A stretch of 26,686 bases of DNA, from positions 346,642 through 373,327 of the forward strand of contig BFEA01000867.1 of the NCBI GenBank assembly GCA_003427395.1. Reading direction: 5' to 3'. Shown here piece by piece: positions 18,226 to 26,686 of this stretch. This DNA is from Chara braunii. Taxonomy: Eukaryota > Streptophyta > Charophyceae > Charales > Characeae. The notes beneath the pieces are model-generated. The model was not told the DNA's origin. It worked only from the letters and a program-made list of their open reading frames with translations, and searched no databases. Position numbers and translations under genes: made by a program. Within the stretch, counting starts at the first letter, position 1. Each line of letters begins with the position of its first letter.

Positions 18226-18360
18226 GATCTCGAAACTTTGAGTTAACTTGCATAAACCTGCAAAACAGCAAGTTCCACAAACCGCCAAATACGATCCCAG
18301 CAAACAAATTCCCTCACAAATAGTCGTCAAGCAGTAATTCAATAACATACATAACAATTG

Positions 18361-18890
18361 CAATCGAAAAATTCCCACAATAAATGAAAGTTCAAAAAAG
18401 AATTCATTAAAGAAAAATCCTTCACATTTAAAAATTATTATTCTAATGTTCGTCGAATTTTAAAATTTTGAATTTTATTTCATAAGTTTCAGTCTAAAAA
18501 TGAGCTTTGCTTTTCAACTATATCTATTTGTTGAAAACGGAATGGAAGTCTGGACGAGTTTATGAAATGTCTTAATTAAACTTTTCTTCTACTACAATAA
18601 ATATCTTATAATTTAAATTGAATTAACTTATTTATGATTGAAAATCCTTATATAGAATGACAGTCTAATTAAAATATTTCATGAACTCATCCAGACTTTC
18701 ATTTCATCTCTAGCATGCAGTCCAAATAAGAAGGGATACCCCATTCTTCGAAGGAAAATTTTCAAGTAAAAATGAAAAATTTTAAAACTGAAATGAATTT
18801 TTTTAAGATTGAATAAAATTTAAAAATTTGGAATGTAAATTCACTCTTAGAATGATTATTTAATTCTAGGATTTTTTTTTTTATGCAATG
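18361..18890 (+). mobile_element. MITE-like element E1 of a five-copy cluster
   Basis: Starts CAATCGAAAAATTCCCACAA and ends near TTATGCAATG. It aligns with E5 in the same orientation and with E3 and E4 in reverse complement. It is about 530 bp, AT-rich and has no ORF. In the middle, two arms around AAGTCTGGACGAGTTTATGAA (about 18540-18590) and ATGAACTCATCCAGACTTTC (about 18650-18705) are reverse complements of each other over roughly 55 bp. The element can therefore fold into a central hairpin in addition to its terminal inverted repeats. The superfamily is not assigned. Confidence 0.75.
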
Positions 18891-19423
18891 AATAAATAAA
18901 ATAAAATAATTAATTAATTAATTATTTAAATCTCATACCCAATTGTTATTGATTGTCTTAGTTTCGATCCACCACTAGCCGGGATCGTAAGACCTCCCTT
19001 CAAATTCAGCCCGACAACCCTTGTTCGGTCTGCCTCAGGCCAAAACTAATCAGACAATTTTTCCAACAACCCCTTTAACCGGCCTTGAGTTCATGACCGC
19101 AATACCCACTATTCAAGTATGATGATGAACCTTTGACGCGCCTCACATTAGGACACCTAGGTTATAGCGGGTTTAGTCACCTTAAAACAGTAGACCTTCC
19201 GGTAGCCCAACTGCCCTATACTCGGATTTGACCACTTCGGTCAGGACCCGGCTCACCCACCAGTTTTCGGCATAGGACGTTGGCTGCCCCGCCCAGATTT
19301 TGAACGCAGGATCTGGTTTAACTATGATTCGGGCTCTGGCGAACCCACTGGATTGCAACCTCTGACTCCGGTTACCGTCAGGTTTAAGATGGCCCCTTTT
19401 GACTTCCTAGGCCAACTCTCGGA
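18891..19423 (-). repeat. GC-richer core unit C1, possibly SINE-like on the minus strand
   Basis: This 533-bp block is nearly identical to 19615-20157. On the minus strand it has a GCAATCCAGTGG word (19345-19356), similar to an RNA polymerase III A box. 29 bp later comes GTTCAAAATC (19306-19315), similar to a B box. At its far end is a tail of repeated TTAA and ATTTTA. That order (tRNA-like head, body, simple tail) is how tRNA-derived SINEs are built. The box matches are imperfect and the sequence extends about 65 bp upstream of the A box, so the call is tentative. There is no ORF. Confidence 0.45.
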
Positions 19424-19614
19424 CAACAGAAAAATTCATCTCTAGCATGCAGTCCAAATAAGAAGGGATACCCCATTTTTGGAAGGAAAAATTTCAAGTA
19501 AAAATAAAAAATTTAAAAGTGAAATAAACTTTTTTAAGATGGAATGATATTTTAAAATTTAGAATGTAAATTGACTTTAGAATTGTTATTTAATTCCAGA
19601 ATTTTTTGTTGTTG
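19424..19614 (+). mobile_element. Internally deleted MITE-like element E2
   Basis: Begins with the family terminus CAACAGAAAAATTC, jumps at once to CATCTCTAGCATGCAGTCC (the second half of E1, from 18705) and ends CCAGAATTTTTTGTTGTTG. About 340 bp of the usual interior are missing, including the left arm of the central hairpin. It separates the two core copies. Confidence 0.75.
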
Positions 19615-20157
19615 TATACAAAGAACAAATAAAATAAAATAATTAATTAATTAATTGTTTAAATCTTATACCAAACTGATATTGATTGTCTTAGTTTCAG
19701 TCCACAACTAGCCGGGATCGTAAGACCTCCCTTCAAGTTTAGCCCGACAACCCTTGTTCGGTCCGCCTCAGACCAAGACTAATCAGACAATTTTTTCAAC
19801 AGTCCCTTTAACCTGCCTTCAGGTCATGACCACCATACCCACTACTCAGGTATGATGACAACCCTTTGGCGCGCCTCACGTTAGGACACCTAGGTTATAG
19901 CGGGTTTAGTCACCTTAAAACAGTAGACCTTACGCTAGCCCAACAACCCTATACTCAGATTTTACCACCGCGGTCGGGACCCGTCTCACCCACCAGTTTT
20001 CGGCATAGGACGTTGGCTGCCCCGCCCAGATTTTGAACGCATGACCTGGTCTAACTACGATTCGGGCTCTGGCGAACCCACTAGATTGCAACATGTGACT
20101 GCAGTTACCGTCGGGTTCAAGCTAGCCTCTTTTCACTTCCTAGGCCAGACTCTCGGA
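19615..20157 (-). repeat. Core unit C2, second copy
   Basis: A near-copy of C1 with point differences and small indels, including the same A-box-like and B-box-like words and the AATTAATTAATTAATT tail segment. Its last bases, CTCTCGGA, precede the terminus CAACAG of E3, exactly as in C1 before E2. Confidence 0.7.
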
Positions 20158-20670
20158 CAACAGAAAATTTTCCCAGAATTAAAAAATCATTCTATAGTAA
20201 AATTACATTTTAAATTTCAAATTTTCACTCCATCTTTAAAAATGTCATTCCAATTTTAAATTTTTTTGTCTTACTTGAAAACTTTCATTCCAATAATGTG
20301 GTATCCCTTCTTATTTGAAGTGCATACTAGAGATGGAGTGAAAGTATGAATTAGTTCATGAAATATTTTAATTTGACTTTCATTCTAGGTAAGGATTTTG
20401 AGTCATAAATAGGTTAATTCAATCTAACTTAGAAGATATTTGTTGTAGTAGAATAAAAGTTTAATTAAGATATTTCATAAACTCGTCCAGACTTTCATTC
20501 CATCTTGAACAAAATAATATAGTTGGAAGGGAAAACTCAGATTTATACGAGAATTTATCAAATAAAACTGAAAAGTTTATAATTGATGGAACATTGGAAT
20601 TATAATTTATCAATATGATGATTTTTTTTTTTTTTTTCAACTTTCATTTCTTGTGGGAATTTTTATGTTG
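20158..20670 (-). mobile_element. MITE-like element E3 (reverse orientation)
   Basis: Begins CAACAGAAAATTTTCCCAGA and ends GGGAATTTTTATGTTG, so its termini are inverted repeats of CAACA.AAAA.TTCCCA type. The body is the reverse complement of E1 and E5, with the central inverted arms preserved (about 20325-20380 and 20455-20505). E1 and E3 together flank the duplicated core as about 500-bp inverted arms, like a fold-back element. Confidence 0.8.
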
Positions 20671-20837
20671 GAGCCTTAGCCTCAGCCAACTACGGAATTT
20701 TACACTAAAGTCTAGGGCCCCTGATGACCCCACCAGATTGCAACCTACTACGGTAAGGCTCTGGCTAGCTCTAACAATTAATAATGACTCAGGCTAAAGA
20801 AAAGGAAAAAAACAAGTATAGGCGAACAACAAACATA
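20671..20837. repeat. Core fragment and spacer between E3 and E4
   Basis: The segment around 20700-20780 (CACCAGATTGCAACCTACTACGG) matches the end of the core (CACTGGATTGCAACCTCTGACTCCGG, about 19346), much diverged. The rest, to 20837, is A-rich and unassigned. Confidence 0.55.
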
Positions 20838-21355
20838 CAAAATAATTTTGTTTTACGCTTAAATAATCATTCTGTAGTAAAATTATATTCTAAATTTTAA
20901 ATTTTCATTTTATCTTAAGAAATGTCATTCCACTTTTGAAATTTACAGTCTTACTTTTAAAAATTCCTTTCAAGAAAGGGGTATCCTTTTTTGTTAGGAC
21001 TTCAAGGTAGAGATGGAATGATAGTCTGGATGAGTTCATGAAATATTTTAACTAGACTGTCATTCTATATAAGGATTTTCAATCATAAATAGGTTGATCC
21101 AACGTAAATTAGAAGGTATTTGTTGTAGTAGAATGAAAGTTTAATTAAGATATTTCATAAACTCGTTCACACTTTCATTCCATCTTCAACAAATACAGAT
21201 AGTTAAAAGGGAAAACTCATTTTTAGACGATAATTTATTAAAAAAAACTAAAAATTTCAAAATTTGACGAACATTGGAATGACAATTTTTAACTATGAAG
21301 GATTTTTTATTGAAATGTTTTTTAACTTTCATTTCTTCTGGGAATTTTTTTGTTG
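20838..21355 (-). mobile_element. MITE-like element E4 (reverse orientation)
   Basis: The body follows E3 closely, including ATGGAATGATAGTCTGGATG, TTTGTTGTAGTAGAATGAAAG and ACTTTCATTTCTTCTGGGAA, and ends TTTTTTTGTTG. Its left terminus (CAAAATAATTTTG) is more diverged than the right. It has no ORF of interest. Copies E3 and E4 are more like each other than like E1. Confidence 0.75.
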
Positions 21356-21409
21356 TACAAACCCAACAAGCAAATTGTTCATACCCAAAATAATTGAACA
21401 ACTATTTCA

Positions 21410-22225
21410 CAAGAGACGCTCCTTTAATCTCATGAAACACTAAACAACAACAAGATAGCAAAGTATTTTCAAGAAACGTCCCTTCAACGTCAAGAAAATA
21501 CAAAGTGTCGATCCAGAGAGGTCTCTTCCCTCATCCGACAATTTTTCAAAACATTTTTCATTAGCGTCAAGGACATATCGAGATACTGATACCAGATTAG
21601 TCCCTCAACAGAAAAAAATTCACGAGAAATGAAAGTTTAAAAAACATTCCATAAAAAAAAAATCCTTCATATTTATAAATTATAATTCCAATATGTGTCC
21701 AACTCTAAAATTTTATGTTTTATTTGATAAGTTACCGTCTAAATATGAGTTTTCCCTTCCAACTACATCTATTTGTTCAAGATGGACTGAAAGTCTGAAC
21801 GAGTTTGTGAAATGTTGTAATTAAACTTTCATTCTACGACAACAAATATCTTCTTATTTAGATTGGATTAACATATTTATGACTTAAAATCCTTACATGG
21901 AATGAGAGTCCAATTAAAATATTTCATGAACTCGTCCAGACTTTCATTCTATCTCTAGCCTGCAGTTCAAATAAGAAGGGATACCCCATTCTTGGAATGA
22001 AAGTTTTCAAGTTAGACGGAAAATTTCAAAATTGAAATGTCATTTTTAAAAGATGGAATGAAAATTTAAAATTTAAAATGTAATTTTACTATACAACGAT
22101 TATTTTGTTCATGTGAAAATTTTTCGTTGCTTCCCTCGTTTGAAAAATTTTCAAGAGACTTTTCGCGTACCTCAAGGAAATATCGAGATATTAGTCGTAG
22201 AGAGGTCGCATCCCTCATCTGAGAT
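21410..22225. repeat. Quasi-tandem about 95-bp units, one interrupted by E5
   Basis: GAGAGGTCTCTTCCCTCATCCGA (21516) and GAGAGGTCGCATCCCTCATCTGA (22202) start similar units. CTTCCCTCGTTTGAAAAATTTTC (22140) to ATATCGAGATATT continues the pattern of 21525-21587 (ATATCGAGATACT). E5 lies inside one unit. A further degenerate piece is at about 22716 (AAGGTCTCTTTCCTCGTTTGA). Confidence 0.6.
21606..22139 (+). mobile_element. MITE-like element E5
   Basis: Begins CAACAGAAAAAAATTCACG and ends GTGAAAATTTTTCGTTG, giving recognisable terminal inverted repeats. The central inverted arms (about 21780-21838 and 21898-21954) agree over roughly 57 bp when one is reverse-complemented, making it the best-preserved hairpin of the cluster. 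The flanks TAGTCCCT and GCTTCCCT may be a worn 8-bp target duplication. It is about 534 bp with no coding capacity. Confidence 0.75.
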
Positions 22226-23143
22226 AGAAGATTAACAACTCAGTCAAGAGACACGAAGTCTGTCTACTGATAACTCTTTGTCAAGTAAAGTTGAATTTCT
22301 TTATGCCCATCCCTTTGAGAATCTCGTGTCGCGACCTTAAGTCATACTCATAGAGATACTTTTGATTTTCTTATGACTTCGATTTAATCCGAATCAAAAC
22401 TCATAATATCATTGTCTTAAGTTCTTATAATTTGATAGTGTGTTAAGAACTTAGGAGAGTGAAATTATATCACTCTCTCTTGTAGTGGCACCTTACAACT
22501 ACTCTCCCTTCTCATGAGTCAATATTTATGAACTTGCATAGACTGTACTTTATGAAGTTCAGATTCTTATCAAATATGTCCTTGCAAAAGTGAAGAAACA
22601 GAGTCACGTACAGTAATAAAACTGATAGTCTCTTTGCTTGTTCTCTTGAAGATTTTCTGATAGCTAATCGGACGGATAAATATATAAATAAATATACAAG
22701 CACTAAAATCTCAACAAGGTCTCTTTCCTCGTTTGAAACATAGGAATTCATTCTCTTTTTCGGTCGTACCTCACGAAAGACATTCCTCCTCAATAAAATT
22801 GTTTGCAAACGTTATTTTTCGTTTTCATACTCGTCCTCGTGCAAACCTAGTTTGAGGTACATACTTTTAGATCAACTTGCTGTGTGTATCATCCTCCTTT
22901 CCCTCGTCCAAAATTGCAGTAATAAAAGTTAGCAACCTCTATAGTACGTCAAGAACAAAACGTCATCGTCTTAAGCTTGTTGAACATAAAATATCAATAT
23001 ATAATTATAAAATATTACATCTCACTTTTCCTAATCAAAACTCAATTATAATTGAGAATAAATCATAATCAAGCGAAATAAAATTCCCCCCAGGCTCGTT
23101 CCGGACACGAAAGATTTTCATGTCCTCGACAACGGCGTCATTT
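22226..23143. other. Non-coding AT-rich DNA
   Basis: Open frames of up to 98 codons appear, but none has recognisable features. Apart from the small echo of the 95-bp unit near 22716, I see no repeat, RNA gene or transposon end. Confidence 0.45.
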
Positions 23144-25505
23144 ATGTCGTACTTTTTCCAATCAGAACACTCTCAGCGATAAAAAAGACAACAGTTTGCC
23201 ATGCATGATTTGGATGATTTTTGCAATAAATAATTGAATAATTAATGAAAATCCCTTTCTGTTAAATGTATCAGGCTTCGAGCGAGATCCTCCAATTGTG
23301 GTCTACGCCAATCCCCGGTCTTAGAAATTTTTAATTATGATTTGAAACAGTAAATAGAACATGCAGTAATTACATATGAAAATCAATCGTGATGCATGCA
23401 TATCAAAGTGTCATTTTTGGAATTAAGAGTTGTGAAAAGACAGACAAGGACTCAAACGAGATCACGAGGCAAGACTCAAGGTAGACTTGACACCACAAGA
23501 TCGATGATCGTGTGAAAGAAGAGAACAATTTTTTATCATATTAAGTCCACAAACGAACAGACAAATCATATAACTATTCTCACTATAGTCAACTCTCTCT
23601 CTCTGTACTATTCAAATGTTATATCGTACTCATAAATCAAACAATCGTTAGTATGTTGTCTAATGGTCCTTGAGCGAGTCCACATAGTGTTGACATGTAC
23701 TTGAGAGAAGGTCTGATGTGACCTTTATATGATGATTGTGCTCAGGTCTTGAGTCTGTTCCGCTCAAGAAATTAGTTGTGCTCAAGACATTCTCGCCTAG
23801 AGTTTGATGTATTCAAATACTCGTTGATCTCGAAATTTGTCATTTGATCAGTCTTGCTAAGCAGTGATATGACATGAAACACTTGTCGTGGCATAAAATG
23901 TTGATGTTGTCACCGAGATTGTCTGTTGTGACTAGTATCATTGCTACTATCACTGGGACCGCCCGCTTTGGCCAGCATTGTTGTTGTTGTCATCAGAACA
24001 GCCCGTTGTGACCAACATTGACTGCTACCACTAAGACCTCCCGCTATTACCAGCACTTCACTGGCGTGACCGGAACTATCCGATGTGACCAGCGTCGTCA
24101 CCACTACCATCGGGACCTCCCGCTTTGGCCAGCACTACCGCTGTTTTCATCAGGACTGGTCGCTATAACCAGCGTTATGTCCCTTAAGAACGGAACCTTC
24201 TGAAAGCAAAATGAGATCATTGATTGAATTTGCCAAATCTGGACTCACTGAAACTGAAAATTGAACTCACAGGGATCGAACTTCCTGAGATCGATATGAG
24301 AACTGAATTAGCTTTCCCTGAAAAGTCGCATTTAGATTTAAAATCAAAACTCAACTCAATGTGCTGAGATAAAGCTAAGCTCATCGAGGTTGAACTAAAC
24401 TTACTGGGATGAAACTGAATTCACCGAGGTTGAACTGAACTTAATGAAAAATAGTTTGAATTTTCTGAATTTACTGTGAACTTACTGAAACTAATATAAG
24501 TTCACTAGAACTGAAGTGAATATGTTGAGTATAGCTCCCAGATTGGTGCATAGCATGTCTCAGTTTGCTAAGAATAATACCTCAATCATCGCAGAAAGTT
24601 GTCGTTTTTCCTAAGACAAACCCTAGATACTGAACGGGGCCTCAAACTCATAATACTACGATTACTCAGAACGCACTGAAATCTGGGATGGAATGAAATC
24701 GACATTTTCTTTAAACCGTACTGAATTTCGGATTGAAAACTAAGTTGATATCTTATGTAAAACTTTTTTTTTATAGAAACCTCAATTAGATTTGAATTAT
24801 GAGATTGAATTTAACTTGTCGAGATCAAATGAAGTTCACTGAATCCAAACTGAAATTAGAGAGACTGAACTGATTAAAGTGGGTATGGATTGAGCTTTGT
24901 TGAAACTGAATGAAAATGATACACTAACTATTAACTGTAGGTTGAAAACTTGTTGAACAGCTATCAGAACTTTTTACTGAGAAATCACTGTTGAACTGAG
25001 TTGAACTTTGTTGATAACTTCACTGAAGAACGGATCATATTTTTCAGAACTTGAGTTTGACTTGTTGAAATAAAACTAAGTTACTGAGATAAAACAGATG
25101 ATCAAGAACCTCTTATCATGATATAATTTATTCGTTGCCGTAATTTATCTTTGTAGGAAAAACTCTCTCAAATAGGTTATGTTTATATAATTGTGTTGAG
25201 TCTCACCTCATGACATATTGTTTTCTATCCCCCGCACTAAGTATGTCTTGGGTATATTCTCACTGCAGAAGATTTGTTCTTCATAGACGTCCCAATCGCT
25301 ACATGAGGTCTGAACCCACTGAAAACTATCCTTAATATTGAAAGGGGTCACATGGTTGAGGACACGTCGATCACACTTTTATGACACTGCGTTTGCATTT
25401 TCGTCTACAACACGAAAATCTCGGATTATCTTGCCTTCAAACAGAGTTGACTTGGAAATTGATTTGAAAACTATATTTAAATATAAGTTCAGAACTGAAT
25501 TAAAC
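23144..25505 (+). repeat. Long dispersed repeat, copy B (2.36 kb)
   Basis: The partner of 7605-10325, in the same orientation and about 15.5 kb downstream. It lacks the 394-bp MITE and so shows the empty target site (ATTGCTACTATCACTGGG, about 23939). It contains the same 78-bp minisatellite and the ACTGAA-rich tract. Homology ends at about 25505, where pyrimidine-rich sequence begins abruptly. No gene is present in either copy. Confidence 0.85.
23930..24190 (+). repeat. About 78-bp minisatellite (copy B)
   Basis: Unit starts GACCGCCCG (23957), GACCTCCCG (24035) and GACCTCCCG (24114) are spaced 78 and 79 bp. Units contain GCTTTGGCCAGCA and GTGACCA words. Unit number matches copy A, so the array existed before the two copies separated. 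Confidence 0.75.
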
Positions 25506-25860
25506 TTCTCGGTCCTCCTCCCCGACAAGGCTGATCATTCCCCATACATGTGAAAGACCGTCATCCCCGACTGCGCCCACCATCCTCCCTAACTGCGCCC
25601 ACCATCCTCCCCGACTGTGCCAACCCTCCCCCCCGCCACCCCTCTCCCCAATGGCGTCGACCCTCGTCCTTTCCTACGTCCACTCTCCTCCCCGTTGCCC
25701 ACACCCTCCACCACCACTGCGCTTACCCTCCTGCAATGTGTCGATCCTCCTACCCACTGCACGGACCCTTATGCCCCACTACACCGACCAATCTCCCCTA
25801 TCGCCCCGACCATCCTTCCCCACTCATGTTATGGATCATGCTCGGCCATTTACCATTTAT
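25506..25860. repeat. Pyrimidine-rich CCACCATCCTCCC minisatellite
   Basis: Degenerate units, including a near-exact pair CTGCGCCCACCATCCTCCCY (about 25570 and 25591), then looser repeats of CCRACCCTCCTCCCC type to about 25830. Compositionally it matches 16142-16436. Overlapping open frames in all three phases are a consequence of few T-led stops and not evidence of genes. Confidence 0.65.
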
Positions 25861-25955
25861 GGGAGTTGTAACTTTGTAGGTACGCATTGGCAATGTGAGC
25901 ATGTAGCAGCACGCCACGTGCATCATCACCCCCCATACCTTTTGCAAATGTTTTA

Positions 25956-25958
<3 letters not shown>

Positions 25959-26012
<54 letters not shown>
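25959..26012. repeat. (CT)n microsatellite
   Basis: About 26 CT units with one TTT interruption near 26003, followed by GCGCGCGCACACGCTCTCG. Confidence 0.95.
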
Positions 26013-26686
26013 TTTGCGCGCGCACACGCTCTCGCTCTCCAAAGGCATCAAAAAGGCATTCCTGATTAGTTTGAACCCTCACTGAAAGGAAACATGAAAT
26101 TTACGTTTGACTATAGTTGGGGCGAGTCAAAGCAGTTTATCAGCAATAATCCATCTCCACCAAAGCGATAAGCTTTAGATGGATTACAAATATTAAGTCA
26201 ATCGGTTCGTAATGGTGACCTCCTCATATTCATATTGCAGTAGATGCATCCTCGTCCACAATGGGGAACTCAGGACCGTTGTTTCGATGGATCGAGAGAA
26301 GTTTCACATACCATGCAGTTGCCCGCGTTGAGACTCGGGGTCAAGAATGCCAACCTCATGCACGCAAGTCGGTAGCAATGCAACCCAATCAAAACGCCAA
26401 GTAATTGATCACGAACGAAGCCTACAAAAACTTTTAGGATGAACAAGTGGACGACAAAGGACAATAACAAAAACATTTTGCGAAACACCCCAGGCATCAA
26501 TTGGACCCCATCTTTACAATGTACCCCTACTAGACGCTGCCCAACTTTGGCCAAGCGAATTTGCACACCCGCTTGACAGGGGCATAACACAAACATGTGT
26601 TCCCAAAAGGCCATTCCACTGTGCCCATATCTTTTAGGGACATTTTGACGTATATCTCAACTTTTGGGGGTATTTGGCAAATTAAC
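26013..26686. other. Unassigned DNA at the window end
   Basis: A minus-strand frame of 114 codons (26270-26614) is open and rather hydrophobic. It lacks any motif I recognise, and its composition (many Cys, Val and Leu) fits a chance or repeat-derived frame. The end of the window (about 26560-26686), read on the minus strand, has the look of an interspersed repeat (TGGCCTTTTGGGAACACATG), but I cannot name it. Confidence 0.35.

Larger units (their letters stand above)
18703..20157 (+). repeat. 732-bp tandem duplication (half element plus core)
   Basis: TTCATCTCTAGCATGCAGTC occurs at 18703 and 19435, 732 bp apart. The two units, each the second half of a MITE element followed by a core, remain parallel to about 19434 and 20166. 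Sequence agreement is high, with scattered substitutions. Unequal exchange between neighbouring elements, or duplication of a composite, would produce this arrangement. Confidence 0.85.

Noticed and set aside
19300-19360. A functional tRNA gene on the minus strand
   Set aside because: A-box and B-box resemblance only. No cloverleaf can be drawn with paired acceptor stems, and the boxes are imperfect.
26270-26614. 114-codon minus-strand frame
   Set aside because: No motif, no regulatory context, and an unusual composition. Kept only as a note in the end region.

Overview
The window looks like intergenic DNA from a repeat-rich eukaryotic nuclear genome. A land plant or a related lineage is my best guess. 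The supporting signs are a Ty3/gypsy retrotransposon with an initiator-Met-tRNA-like primer site, several families of small non-autonomous DNA transposons, long dinucleotide and trinucleotide microsatellites, and no bacterial-type gene density. I find no intact host protein-coding gene, rRNA, tRNA or CRISPR array. The species cannot be named from the sequence. The piece comes from a draft short-read assembly: it holds a run of N and a complete Nextera mate-pair junction adapter.

Layout. 1-1632: non-coding, with a small GC-rich palindromic island near the start. 1633-1734: a perfect 51-bp tandem duplication. 1746-2090: an unrecognised coding-looking remnant. About 2169-6110: a decayed Ty3/gypsy element with gag, protease, a long linker, reverse transcriptase and the C-terminal end of integrase. 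It is broken by frameshifts and stops, carries YIGD in place of YIDD, and has lost RNase H and the integrase core to an internal deletion. 6110-7600: AT-rich DNA with quasi-repeats and a 97-bp tandem. 7605-10325: copy A of a 2.3-kb non-coding dispersed repeat, split by a 394-bp MITE-like insertion. 10326-15640: non-coding DNA with three minisatellite-like arrays (39-bp, about 60/124-bp and about 121-bp periods), TAA microsatellites and a 92-bp quasi-periodic family.

15637-16015: a 363-bp hAT-like MITE with an 8-bp target duplication. 16030-16075: assembly gap. 16076-17596: microsatellite-rich contig. 17597-17634: the mate-pair adapter, followed by an exact 33-bp copy of the pre-gap sequence. 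The order of pieces between 15997 and 17667 should therefore not be trusted. 18361-22139: a cluster of five related MITE-like elements (E1-E5) in both orientations. They are interleaved with two copies and one fragment of a GC-richer, possibly SINE-like core, including a 732-bp tandem duplication. 23144-25505: copy B of the 2.3-kb repeat, without the MITE, which gives a natural empty site. 25506-26686: a pyrimidine-rich minisatellite, a CT microsatellite and unassigned DNA.

Nothing here forms a working gene system. The content of interest is transposon structure and assembly artefact. Comparisons were made by eye, so identities and borders are approximate.
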